Positions 32,581 to 40,236 of a stretch of DNA of 64,000 nt are shown here, piece after piece. Position 1 is the stretch's first letter; each line of letters starts with the position of its first letter. The notes under the pieces were generated by a model. That model saw nothing but the letters and a program-made list of their open reading frames with translations. It did no database searches and was not told the origin of the DNA. The position numbers and the translations under genes are program-made. Source of the DNA: a virus; the IMG/VR virus record IMGVR_UViG_3300031718_000003, positions 1 through 64,000 of that record. One strand, given 5' to 3'.

Positions 32581-33513
32581 TTAGCTTGGCTTGCGAAATC
32601 CGACCTTCATGTCTCGGTCGAATTTCTGCTCCATAATAACGTCAAGGTTAAACGGCTCTCCGGGTTTGTGGGTGGCGACAATTCTCAATAGATTCGCTTT
32701 ATCGGCATACTGTATAAGAAACACGGCCCCCGCATCATCCAAGATCTCGAACTGCTTTCGCAAATATCCTTTTCGTTGCCCGAGTTCCAGGTTGAGCGCT
32801 CGACGAATCTCGAAGACAACTGCGTCCGCCGCTTGTAGGGGGTCGCATTCTTTCTCGTTCATTTTGGAAAAACTTGCCATGTATTTCGCGGCGTCTGGAT
32901 TGGTGCGTGTCAAATTATCGTAAGCATCGCTCGCAAGCGCGCTGTGTTCTTCGTCTTGGTCGCAGACGTAGGACACCCTATCGGGCTTTTCTAGCCCCTT
33001 CATGGCCCTGGCACACTGAATCATCGCCAAATCGTATGCTAGCCGGTAGGGGTTGTCGCCTAGAATAGCGCGGGCATTTGCATCCTGAATGACATCGTAA
33101 AAATCTTCCTGCACGATACCTATGCCAGCAAGTGTTCGATAATTCCCGTATGAGCGCGGATCGACGATCACCTTCAGGAATTCGTGACTGATCGAGTCAA
33201 GCCGTTCACGTTCGGCAGGCGTGATGTTCTTTTCGTCCGCAACAAACTTTGAAAATTCCCCGGTGCCCCGTTCGCATTGGGATGCCTTGAAGTACTTAAT
33301 GCCGATGTCGGGCCTCTTTCGCAGGGCCTTCCACGCGCGTTCCAGCTCAAAGATTGCAGTGCCTCGCGCGAGTAAACCGCCCACAGCAAAAATACCCGAC
33401 TGTCTCATGTCGAAACTTTCGTCCATGTACGAGTCGATCACAGCGTAACAGCTTTCTTTGAATCTGCTTATGCGAATAGCTTTCGCCAATTCCTCGAACG
33501 GCCACTCCTGCAT
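32581..33513 (-). CDS. DUF3800-domain protein, IS cargo
   Basis: 310 residues. YAVIDSYMDESFDMRQSGIF near residue 23 holds the early acidic pair, and MNEKECDPLQAADAVVFEIR near 225 is the conserved DPLQxAD motif; both define DUF3800, a predicted RNase H-like fold often found in defence and mobile contexts, with activity not established. Inside the IS1595 element, between the membrane gene and the transposase. Confidence 0.85.
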   Translation of the reverse strand: MQEWPFEELAKAIRISRFKESCYAVIDSYMDESFDMRQSGIFAVGGLLARGTAIFELERAWKALRKRPDIGIKYFKASQCERGTGEFSKFVADEKNITPAERERLDSISHEFLKVIVDPRSYGNYRTLAGIGIVQEDFYDVIQDANARAILGDNPYRLAYDLAMIQCARAMKGLEKPDRVSYVCDQDEEHSALASDAYDNLTRTNPDAAKYMASFSKMNEKECDPLQAADAVVFEIRRALNLELGQRKGYLRKQFEILDDAGAVFLIQYADKANLLRIVATHKPGEPFNLDVIMEQKFDRDMKVGFRKPS

Positions 33514-33673
33514 CCCACTCCCTTCCGGGAATTTGCTACACTTCCCTGCAGGAAGGGCTTTGGATGCAACGGTGGCACGCTGCGGCCAGCTAAGCCCGCC
33601 AAAAAAAGCACAATAAGACGGCCTGTAAACTCAGGCCGTTCTGCGTTTCGGTCTCCGTCCTCGCCGGATGGCT

Positions 33674-34612
33674 TTAGTTCGCGGTGGCGCCCACCTTGCC
33701 AGTCAATTCCGCATACGTGAGCCGCTTGCCAGCGATCCGCGACAGCACGGTCGTGAATCGCTCCGTGTCGCTAGCTTCATGGCGATTGTTGTAGCGAAAA
33801 GATTGTTCGTCGATGTAGCGGGCTAGGTGATAAGGCTCGACGCTAATGTACGTTCCGTGCAGCCCACGCTTTAAGAGCGACCAGAAATTTTCCATCGTGT
33901 TGGTATGGACGTTTCCGTTGGCGTACTCAATGGCATGGTTGATGACAGCGTGTTGATAATCAGTCTCTAGCCCTTCATACGATTTTAGTTCGTCGCTGAA
34001 AATCGCCGATCCAGCTTCCACATGCTCGCGAACCTGCTTTTGCAATTGCTTCTTGCGGCGGTTGTCCACCACGAAAGCCCGAACATCGCCGCCGCGCTCA
34101 ACCATACCGAGGACAATGGTCTTGTCCTTACCGCCGGTTCCGGTGATGACGCGCTCTCGTTTCTCCTTGTGCATGTTGCGCGCTTTGCCGCCGATGAAAC
34201 TCTCGTCCACCTCGACCTCGCCGCCAAGCTTCGTAAACCCGCCGCTGCGCATGACGCGGCGAATTCGGTGAAGCATGAACCATGCGGTTTTCTGGGTCAC
34301 GTTCAAATCTCTGGCAACCTCACAGGAGCTAACGCCGTTCTTGCAATTGGCGATCAGCCACGCGGCGGCAGCCCACTTATCCAAGCCAATCGGGGAGTCC
34401 TCGAAAATCGTGCCGACCTTAACCGAGAACTGCTTCTGGCAGGCTCGGCATCTCCACAGATCGCGGGTGGAGATAACGGCAATGTTTTTGGAATCGCAGC
34501 GCGGGCAGATCGGGCCGTCCGGCCAGCGCCACTTGGCGATGAAGTCCAGCGCGTTCTTCGGATCGGAAAAGAATTGGATTGCTTCGAGAAGGCTTCCAGG
34601 TGCGCTGTCCAT
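33674..34612 (-). CDS. IS1595 family transposase
   Basis: 312 residues. N-terminal zinc ribbon CPRCDSKN...CRACQKQFSV, HTH around residues 85-110, then an ISXO2-type DDE domain: EVEVDESFIGGKARN (first Asp), IFSDELKSYEGL (second Asp), HTNTMENFWSLLKRGLHGTY (the Asn/Glu position). Complete, so the element may be active. Confidence 0.92.
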   Translation of the reverse strand: MDSAPGSLLEAIQFFSDPKNALDFIAKWRWPDGPICPRCDSKNIAVISTRDLWRCRACQKQFSVKVGTIFEDSPIGLDKWAAAAWLIANCKNGVSSCEVARDLNVTQKTAWFMLHRIRRVMRSGGFTKLGGEVEVDESFIGGKARNMHKEKRERVITGTGGKDKTIVLGMVERGGDVRAFVVDNRRKKQLQKQVREHVEAGSAIFSDELKSYEGLETDYQHAVINHAIEYANGNVHTNTMENFWSLLKRGLHGTYISVEPYHLARYIDEQSFRYNNRHEASDTERFTTVLSRIAGKRLTYAELTGKVGATAN

Positions 34613-34660
34613 GTATCAACTATGCGCTTTTTTTGTGTTTGAGTCAAGTATATAGTTGCC

Positions 34661-34668
34661 CTAATTTC
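34661..34668. repeat. 8-bp target duplication, right
   Basis: CTAATTTC, matching 31920-31927. The following 240 bases hold a strong hairpin (GGGCCGCAG/CTGCGGCCC near 34723-34752) and no gene I can support. Confidence 0.92.
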
Positions 34669-34908
34669 TTGTTGTCAAGGGATAATTGCCATGATCATTA
34701 AAAAGCAGGGGGGGGGGAACTGCGGGCCGCAGATGGCGCATCCCCTGCGGCCCTTCGCGTTGATAGCCCTCCGGTATCGATCTTTCGACGAGCAGCTCAG
34801 CAAACCGGATGCGCCCGGTACACGCTGGCCTCTAGGTCTGCACCAATCGACTTCGGCAGACTCACACCGCCCGGAACTGCGGGCCTCTCTCTCAGTGGTA
34901 TGTCGAGA

Positions 34909-35181
34909 TTACGAAGACGCTCCGGCTCCGGCTCCGGCCGCCATGGTTTTCGGCTGTGCTCCGATCGGGGCGCTCGTCCGCGCGATCTGGTAGTAGTCGA
35001 AGGTGATGCGGTTCCCACCGATGCTGAGCGCGATATTGCGCAGCTCGTTCAGTTCGTTCTCGTCGACCAGGCATTGGCCATGATCGTTCAAGCGCGTCAC
35101 GCTCATGTGAAACCCTGGCGGAGTTCCCTGCGAAGCCGCGGTATTCTGTTGCTTTGCTTTCCATCCTGTTGGACGTGGCAT
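34909..35181 (-). CDS. hypothetical phage protein
   Basis: 90 residues, AAGGAG eight bases before the ATG. LNELRNIALSIGGNRITFDY in the middle, Ala/Gly-rich end. Not recognised. Confidence 0.65.
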   Translation of the reverse strand: MPRPTGWKAKQQNTAASQGTPPGFHMSVTRLNDHGQCLVDENELNELRNIALSIGGNRITFDYYQIARTSAPIGAQPKTMAAGAGAGASS

Positions 35182-35239
35182 TGATTCTCCTTACGAATAA
35201 ACTATATAAAGCACTATATAACAAGTTGAAGCATCATGG

Positions 35240-35288
35240 CTTCGGGGTCGGTCAGGCTCTGCCGTCAGCGATCCGCCGTTTGCGCCTG
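35240..35288 (-). repeat. start-associated hairpin element
   Basis: Inner CGGC-AGA-GCCTG arm pair; overlaps the end of the gene at 35265-35480, adding QAQTADR to its product. Confidence 0.85.
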
Positions 35289-35480
35289 GTCCGTCGATGG
35301 CCCTGAAGAAAACGCTTTTCCGACTAACCGCACGGCAGGCTCAACACATCCGGGCGACTGCAGTTTGTGCTCGTAATAGATTACGGTCCGCAGGGTGTGT
35401 CTGGTCGCTTCGCTGAATTCTACCGAGCCGGAAGTTCTGCAATTAGCGCAACGCCACCGTTGATGAAGACGGGGAAGCAT
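35265..35480 (-). CDS. small protein with element-coded tail
   Basis: 71 residues. RWRCANCRTSGSVEFSEATR has one CxxC; the last seven residues, QAQTADR, are the translated hairpin element. Not recognised. Confidence 0.55.
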   Translation of the reverse strand: MLPRLHQRWRCANCRTSGSVEFSEATRHTLRTVIYYEHKLQSPGCVEPAVRLVGKAFSSGPSTDQAQTADR

Positions 35481-35481
35481 A

Positions 35482-35775
35482 TCAGCAAGACGATTTCTTC
35501 GGGGTCGGTGTTCCTGCGCCTTCAGCGCTCAACGTTTGCGCCTGTTCCAGCTCCAGCTCAGACTTCACCAGGTCGAACTGTTCCTTGTCGGCGAGTACCA
35601 GGCCACCGACCACCTTCCGGTCCAGCAGGACCGCGACGAAATCTCCTCCAACGCCAAACGTTAGTTGCGTACCAGCTTTTACTTTGCGCGCTCGTAGCAC
35701 GTTCGACAGTGGAGCATACCAGACAGACATGGAACGCTCGCACATGCTCTTCAGCACATCGAAGCTGTTGATCAT
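35482..35775 (-). CDS. hypothetical protein with element-coded tail
   Basis: 97 residues from ATG at 35775. The body LTFGVGGDFVAVLLDRKVVG is beta-rich; the tail EQAQTLSAEGAGTPTPKKSS is coded by the element at 35497-35544. Start overlaps the upstream stop. Confidence 0.55.
   Translation of the reverse strand: MINSFDVLKSMCERSMSVWYAPLSNVLRARKVKAGTQLTFGVGGDFVAVLLDRKVVGGLVLADKEQFDLVKSELELEQAQTLSAEGAGTPTPKKSSC
35497..35544 (-). repeat. start-associated hairpin element
   Basis: CAACG variant, inside the 3' end of the preceding gene. Confidence 0.85.
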
Positions 35776-36011
35776 CGCTCGGCCCTCAAGGCGCAAACGG
35801 CGGGTTGCGGATTGCTTCCGCCCACCGACCCCGAAGAAAAACGCATTTGCTTCATAGTAGTTTCCTCAGTAATCTCAACCCAATGACCCCTATTGAATAC
35901 CCACCAGGGATGAAACAACATCTGAATCTGGTAACTCAAAAGCCGTTTCGGACGGAAACTGAATTGGTGGATCAACTTTCCCCGTTTTGTCCAGAGGTTC
36001 ACTACCAGCAC
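35772..36011 (-). CDS. doubtful small protein
   Basis: 79 residues from GTG at 36011 with GGAG upstream; the last 25 residues (FSSGSVGGSNPQPAVCALRA) are the element read from its reverse strand. Confidence 0.4.
   Translation of the reverse strand: MLVVNLWTKRGKLIHQFSFRPKRLLSYQIQMLFHPWWVFNRGHWVEITEETTMKQMRFSSGSVGGSNPQPAVCALRAER
35788..35836 (+). repeat. start-associated hairpin element
   Basis: Right-pointing copy overlapping the preceding reading frame. Confidence 0.8.
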
Positions 36012-36017
36012 CTAGAT

Positions 36018-36443
36018 TCACTCCATGGCTTCGGGGGTCTTGACGCTGCTCGCGGCGTCAAAGATGTCGGCGAAAAGGGACGTTTCCTCGGCTGGTTCGA
36101 CGTGTGGAAACTCCACCGTTTGCGCCTGCGTATTCAACTCCCATCGGGCCCAATGCCCGTTTCGATAAGACAAGAAGCGTATCGAGTAAGGCGTGCCCCT
36201 GATCAGGGCAGCATGGGTCGCCTCTCGCATACGCGCGAGGGCTGCTTTGACCGCAGATATAGTGGTGCAGCAAAGCCCCCCGTCGAGCGAGTACCAGCCG
36301 TTCGAAACGCGCCGAATCGGTACAACGGAAATGTAGAAGCGGATGTGGCCGAGTTCTTTATCCCATGCCCAGCGCTCGTCTGGCGATGGAGCGGGAGGCT
36401 CCTGCATGTGCCAAGGCAGGATATCGGCGTTATGTGTGGGCAT
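36018..36443 (-). CDS. hypothetical protein ending in a captured fragment
   Basis: 141 residues. The first 105 look like a genuine domain (HIRFYISVVPIRRVSNGWYS). The end reads TQAQT (element) followed by VEFPHVEPAEETSLFADIFD, which is copied from the gene at 907-1383, then KTPEAME (element end). Confidence 0.6.
   Translation of the reverse strand: MPTHNADILPWHMQEPPAPSPDERWAWDKELGHIRFYISVVPIRRVSNGWYSLDGGLCCTTISAVKAALARMREATHAALIRGTPYSIRFLSYRNGHWARWELNTQAQTVEFPHVEPAEETSLFADIFDAASSVKTPEAME
36029..36128 (-). repeat. chimeric start-associated element
   Basis: The variable centre has been replaced by about 60 bases of the gene at 907-1383 (AAAGATGTCGGCGAAAAGGG and onward), which keeps the same reading frame. 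Confidence 0.85.
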
Positions 36444-36822
36444 CTGATGACTCCTCGATATCTACCATCCCCTGGACCGCCTGGACCGCCCTGCGCAACG
36501 CCCCGAGCGTCACGGTCAGATTGCCGTGGATTTCGCTCTCAGGGTTAAATGGCCAGTCGCGGAGCAGTTTCGTCGCGAGTTGCGTCTCGCGCAGCGCCAC
36601 ATGGAGCATCGAGAGCTGCGTCGGTGGGGGTTCGGGATCCGCGCAAGTATTCTTGCCCTCGCTATGCAAGGATGCTTGCGCCATTGCGGAAGAGTTCGGA
36701 TGTGCTTGCGGGTTACTGTTTCGTGGTGCGGTGTGGGCGGTGTGGGGCATGGGTTGGCTTCTCTTCTTCCAATCGGGCGGAGTGAAGGGCTGTTCAGTGG
36801 GGGGGAACCAGAGGGATTTCAT
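36430..36822 (-). CDS. hypothetical protein
   Basis: 130 residues; disordered Pro/Ser/His-rich first half, helical second half (LSMLHVALRETQLATKLLRD). Start not certain. Overlaps the next start. Confidence 0.5.
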   Translation of the reverse strand: MKSLWFPPTEQPFTPPDWKKRSQPMPHTAHTAPRNSNPQAHPNSSAMAQASLHSEGKNTCADPEPPPTQLSMLHVALRETQLATKLLRDWPFNPESEIHGNLTVTLGALRRAVQAVQGMVDIEESSDAHT

Positions 36823-36827
36823 ATCGG

Positions 36828-36998
36828 TTATCTCGCCTCGCGATTAGTCACTGCCGGCGATATCAGACGATCCAGGCCGAATGACATCTCGAAGACCGGC
36901 AGCCTGAAATCCTTCCATTCCCCGTCCTCGTGCTGGTGTGCCCCAGGGGCTTTTAGCTGCCGGCCACAGTCCGGGCACTCATAGGTCATGATCGTCAT
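36828..36998 (-). CDS. 56-residue zinc-ribbon protein
   Basis: MTIMTYECPDCGRQLKAPGA... then HQHEDGEWKDFRLPVFEMSF. GGAGGG lies six bases before the ATG and is part of a hairpin element end. Not recognised. Confidence 0.6.
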   Translation of the reverse strand: MTIMTYECPDCGRQLKAPGAHQHEDGEWKDFRLPVFEMSFGLDRLISPAVTNREAR

Positions 36999-37008
36999 TT
37001 AGACCCTC

Positions 37009-37022
37009 CAGGCGCAAACGGG
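37009..37022 (+). repeat. half of a start-associated element
   Basis: Only CAGGCGCAAACGGG remains. Confidence 0.6.
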
Positions 37023-37029
37023 TAGTTCG

Positions 37030-37242
37030 CTAAATCTGCGTTGATAGTTCTTCACGTATGCTCTCCGGTACAGGCAGGCCCTTCGCGATCAGATCCCGCA
37101 CGATCCGAATGGAGTTGTCCAACTGATCGACCCGCCGCGCCGCTTCGTCACGCTTGGCCTGGATATCGCGAAGCAAAGGCAGCCATGGACTTTCGGCACT
37201 TTGCACGTTCTCTGTTTTTTCTCTTGCATATCGTTTACCCAT
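37030..37242 (-). CDS. hypothetical helical protein
   Basis: 70 residues from ATG at 37242. Coiled-coil helix (LLRDIQAKRDEAARRVDQLD). Start is back to back with the rightward gene at 37241. Not recognised. Confidence 0.55.
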   Translation of the reverse strand: MGKRYAREKTENVQSAESPWLPLLRDIQAKRDEAARRVDQLDNSIRIVRDLIAKGLPVPESIREELSTQI

Positions 37243-38173
37243 GATGCGAACCCTACTCCTATTCGTGTCTCTCTGTCCTGTAGCATCACCATTCACCCCT
37301 CAGCCACCGGAACGTCCACCAGCTCCACCAGTGGCCAAACAACAACGCACTGAAACCGGAGCCAGAAAAGAAGACCCCGACGGCCAAGGCAAGAACGCCA
37401 GGGATAGGTCGTCCCCTGAAGATCAAAAGGTCAAAGCCAACGAGGAAAAAGGCGCCTCCAAGACCGAGTCCGATGAGAATTTGGAGGTAAATAGGCGGCT
37501 CGCGACGTTCACTGGATGGTTGGTGGCCGTCGGCGTCGTCCAGTTCGCGGCCCTCTTTGCTCAAGCTATTATCTTTTGGCGCACCCTGAAGGAAAACCGC
37601 AAACTCATTCACGCTAGCCAGCGTTCTGCGGATGCAGCTAAGCTGAGCGCCGATGCCGCGATAAAAATCGGTGATACCCTCATTGGCGGCGAGCGAGCCT
37701 GGCTTCTTCCAGTAGATATCAAGCCGCCATCGCTTTTTGAAATGGGGGCCGGTGGTAGCGTATTCAACTCGTTTACGTTCGACCTGATAAACCAAGGCCG
37801 AACCGTAGGACGGCTGACCGGTCCCTTCAAAGCGAGATTCCGTTCGCTCCCGCGAAGTGCGGATCTGGCAGATGTTCCAGATTACGGCGGAATGGGTTCC
37901 ATAGCTCCCGAAGCCATCTTCGGGCGTGTTCTCGCTCCCGGAGAGCGCAACGGCCTTATATCCATCCCTCTCGGAGAAAATGTTGACAAACAAATGCTGG
38001 CCCGCATCGAATCGCAGGAGACACTGCTCCACGTATACGTTTCCCTGACGTACTTCGATTCTTTCGATAAGAAGCGGGAGCTTCAGTTCGGCTACATGTA
38101 TCGGCCCACAAGAGGCAGCGAGCCGGCCCGTTGGGATCTGATCAATAAACAGGAGTACAACAAGCACACGTAA
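37241..38173 (+). CDS. membrane protein with signal and one TM helix
   Basis: 310 residues. Signal-like MMRTLLLFVSLCPVASPF, a Lys/Glu-rich disordered stretch, a TM segment near 85-115 (GWLVAVGVVQFAALFAQAII), then a soluble domain (ERAWLLPVDIKPPSLFEMGA, ESQETLLHVYVSLTYFDSF). The pattern recurs in uncharacterised environmental bacterial proteins. Isolated rightward gene in a leftward operon: likely a moron. Confidence 0.65.
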   Translation: MMRTLLLFVSLCPVASPFTPQPPERPPAPPVAKQQRTETGARKEDPDGQGKNARDRSSPEDQKVKANEEKGASKTESDENLEVNRRLATFTGWLVAVGVVQFAALFAQAIIFWRTLKENRKLIHASQRSADAAKLSADAAIKIGDTLIGGERAWLLPVDIKPPSLFEMGAGGSVFNSFTFDLINQGRTVGRLTGPFKARFRSLPRSADLADVPDYGGMGSIAPEAIFGRVLAPGERNGLISIPLGENVDKQMLARIESQETLLHVYVSLTYFDSFDKKRELQFGYMYRPTRGSEPARWDLINKQEYNKHT

Positions 38174-38210
38174 AGCAACGAACGCGACCAACGCACATTT
38201 AGCGCAGTAC

Positions 38211-38256
38211 CCGCAAACGGCGAATCGCGCCAGTGCGCCAATCACTGACCCCGAAG
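38211..38256 (+). repeat. start-associated hairpin element
   Basis: Right-pointing, lacking the CAGG at its start. Confidence 0.8.
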
Positions 38257-38265
38257 AAATCGTTT

Positions 38266-38454
38266 TCATGTTCTTAGAAATCGCCTTTTTTCGTGAATTG
38301 GATGGCAATGTTCCTCCATTCTCCAAGCCAGATCCCACACCCAGAAGAGCTGAGCGTTGTGGGTGTAGGGATTCTCGCTCTGGGGTACGCCTGTATTGTG
38401 GTGCGCTGCCCCCAGGTTGAATACCGTGTCCCATTGGGATTCTGACCAGGCCAT
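38266..38454 (-). CDS. small protein, faint Rmf/CrpP-like pattern
   Basis: 62 residues, GGAG upstream of the ATG. SENPYTHNAQLFWVWDLAWR recalls the NPY...W..GW motif of ribosome-modulation-factor-like proteins; weak evidence. Confidence 0.5.
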   Translation of the reverse strand: MAWSESQWDTVFNLGAAHHNTGVPQSENPYTHNAQLFWVWDLAWRMEEHCHPIHEKRRFLRT

Positions 38455-38456
38455 GA

Positions 38457-39029
38457 CTACTCCAAACCCGATGCTTCTAATTGCTTCGGGGCCGGCCCGG
38501 AGCCGCTATCAGCAGTCCGCCGTTTGCGCTCGGAAAAGTCGTGGTCGCCTTTGTGCTTGCGCTGTAGCGTGCAGCGGCGTTTGTGGCCGCCGATGTCCGC
38601 CCGGCCCATACAGCGCCGGACGGGCTTCTCGCCCAGCATGAACGCGCGGAACTGGTTCCAGCCCCTGAACCGCTTCGGGATTCCACCGCGCATTCCACGC
38701 CACGCCTCGCGCAGCTTTTCGATCTCGCGGCGGCGCTCGGCCGCGAGGAACTGTTCCCATAGCTTGCGCCGGTTCTCTTTTGAGCGCGCCCGGGCCTCTG
38801 GCGTAGCTTCCTCGTCCAGTTCCGGGTGGAACCTCCGCAGCTCCTTCACCGCGCGCGAGAAGGCTAGTTTCCGGCCCCGCTCGATGCTATAGGTATCGCC
38901 CGGCCGGCAGATCGCCCTGACAGTTACAATCTCATGGTAGTTTTCGTCCGCGGTCCTCAATGACTGCTCGATGATGATGCGTTCAGTGCGGTGGTACTTG
39001 GTATGTTCGTTTACTCGTAAATCTGGCAT
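38457..39029 (-). CDS. hypothetical basic protein with element-coded tail
   Basis: 190 residues, Arg/Glu-rich. FRAFMLGEKPVRRCMGRADI and C...HKGDH suggest a small zinc site. The end SERKRRTADSGSGPAPKQLE is the translated element. Not recognised. Confidence 0.6.
   Translation of the reverse strand: MPDLRVNEHTKYHRTERIIIEQSLRTADENYHEIVTVRAICRPGDTYSIERGRKLAFSRAVKELRRFHPELDEEATPEARARSKENRRKLWEQFLAAERRREIEKLREAWRGMRGGIPKRFRGWNQFRAFMLGEKPVRRCMGRADIGGHKRRCTLQRKHKGDHDFSERKRRTADSGSGPAPKQLEASGLE
38484..38533 (-). repeat. start-associated hairpin element
   Basis: Good hairpin: GGA-CTGCT / AGCGG-TCC with GAT loop and one bulge. Confidence 0.88.
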
Positions 39030-39299
39030 TTAGAAACTCCTCCTTCTTTCTTCGGGGTCGGTAGCTGTCGCTCTCGATGATCCGCCGTTTGCGCCTGATC
39101 GATCGAGCGCTTCGCAGTTGTCGCACTTTCGCCGGCCACGGGGGTAGTGCGAAATGTCCACACCACAGCGGGCGCAGAAGTGTAACCAGTTGGCGCGTTT
39201 GTTGGCCGACGCCGGCACTTCACCCATCTTGAGCAATCTGTCCAGGTACCTAAGGCGCTGGCGCCCGGCACGCAACGCGTATGTCTCGCGCCAGCTCAT
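39030..39299 (-). CDS. zinc-ribbon protein with element-coded tail
   Basis: 89 residues from ATG at 39299 (ATGA overlap). FCARCGVDISHYPRGRRKCD and CEAL give a CxxC...CxxC ribbon; the tail ANGGSSRATATDPEERRRSF is element-derived. Role unknown. Confidence 0.65.
   Translation of the reverse strand: MSWRETYALRAGRQRLRYLDRLLKMGEVPASANKRANWLHFCARCGVDISHYPRGRRKCDNCEALDRSGANGGSSRATATDPEERRRSF
39050..39097 (-). repeat. start-associated hairpin element
   Basis: Ends 20 bases before the start at 39029; overlaps the end of the zinc-ribbon gene. Confidence 0.88.
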
Positions 39300-39547
39300 T
39301 GGATTGCTTTCGCCGGCTGCGTGTTGATCCACGCGTCCCTTTGTTCCTGCTGCTCTTTGCTCAGTGGAAAGCCCATCTCCCGCGCCACACCCCAGCATTG
39401 CCCCCATGGAACCTCGGCAAAGTTCGTCACGCCTAAACGGCTTTTGATGGCGCGCCACATCAGCTCGTCGAGGTTTGGCCAATACTTTCCCTGCGCCTGG
39501 AGATCGGCGACTTCCTGCGCCGCGACATCGTACTCGCGGCGGCTCAC
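39296..39547 (-). CDS. hypothetical phage protein
   Basis: 83 residues, helical (REYDVAAQEVADLQAQGKYW). Overlaps both neighbours. Not recognised. Confidence 0.6.
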   Translation of the reverse strand: MSRREYDVAAQEVADLQAQGKYWPNLDELMWRAIKSRLGVTNFAEVPWGQCWGVAREMGFPLSKEQQEQRDAWINTQPAKAIQ

Positions 39548-40236
39548 GGGACGCGCTCCATGCTTCCATGGAGATTCGCTTCTAGTTCACGAATTTCGCG
39601 TTCCCGCTCTTCGTCGCTTTTTCGCGGCGTTTTTGCCATGGAGTCGGCAAGTTCCTTCTCCATAACCCGCGAGTTGCCAGGCGCGCACTGCGCGATCTTC
39701 CGTTTCTTCTGTGCGGCCTGATACTCCTCTTCCGGGTACAGGTGGCGGATCGCTTCGAGGTCCGCAGCTTGTGGGCGGGGTATTCGGGAGTGCTGGATCA
39801 CACGCGCTACGAGTTTGTCGGATTGAGCGTCGTTACTGGCGATCTGGCCGGGTAATAGCCTCGCTCTTGGTGGCGCTTCAAGTTCCGGGGTGATCACGGC
39901 GCCCAGCAGCTTCTTTTGCTCCGCTGCGGTGAGGATCTTCGGGCCGGCCCAATTCGGGTTCTCGGAAGGGACCCCGTCCGGATATACGGTGGAGTGGACT
40001 TCAAAGCCGTCGAGGGGTGTGAATTTTGAGCAGTACACCGCACGTAATTCGAGTGGGCCAGGCCATTCATTAAATAGAGCCACAGCGCGCGCTGCTAGCC
40101 AGCAGACCTGTGTATCATTCGCGCACATGCGCCCGATTAGATTGCCGATCTCCGCCCGCGTGCCGGGTTCCGACGGGAAGAACTTGAGCTGCGCCAGGAC
40201 GTCGAGAGCTTCGTTTAAAGCAAGCGCGCTAACCAC
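39544..40236 (-). CDS. hypothetical protein next to replication gene
   Basis: 230 residues. AEIGNLIGRMCANDTQVCWL and AVALFNEWPGPLELRAVYCS occupy the first half; the C-terminal third is charged and helical. Its start overlaps the initiator-like gene's stop. Position suggests a replication accessory (helicase loader-like), but no motif proves it. Confidence 0.6.
   Translation of the reverse strand: MVSALALNEALDVLAQLKFFPSEPGTRAEIGNLIGRMCANDTQVCWLAARAVALFNEWPGPLELRAVYCSKFTPLDGFEVHSTVYPDGVPSENPNWAGPKILTAAEQKKLLGAVITPELEAPPRARLLPGQIASNDAQSDKLVARVIQHSRIPRPQAADLEAIRHLYPEEEYQAAQKKRKIAQCAPGNSRVMEKELADSMAKTPRKSDEEREREIRELEANLHGSMERVP

Larger units (their letters stand above)
31928..34660. mobile_element. 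IS1595-family element with cargo genes
   Basis: 2,733 bp. Inverted ends: GGCAATTATATACTTGCCTC on the left and, inverted, GGCAACTATATACTTGACTC on the right (24 of the first 26 bases agree), each continuing AAACAC. Flanked by CTAATTTC on both sides, the 8-bp duplication typical of the family. Contains a transposase and three genes not needed for transposition. It landed between the genes at 31597 and 34909. Confidence 0.93.

Noticed and set aside
34691-34993. Rightward 100-residue frame after the IS1595 element
   Set aside because: Begins in a G-run and a hairpin; overlaps the well-supported leftward gene at 34909.
37286-38434. 382-residue leftward frame
   Set aside because: Antisense shadow of the rightward membrane protein at 37241-38173, which has a signal peptide and TM segment.
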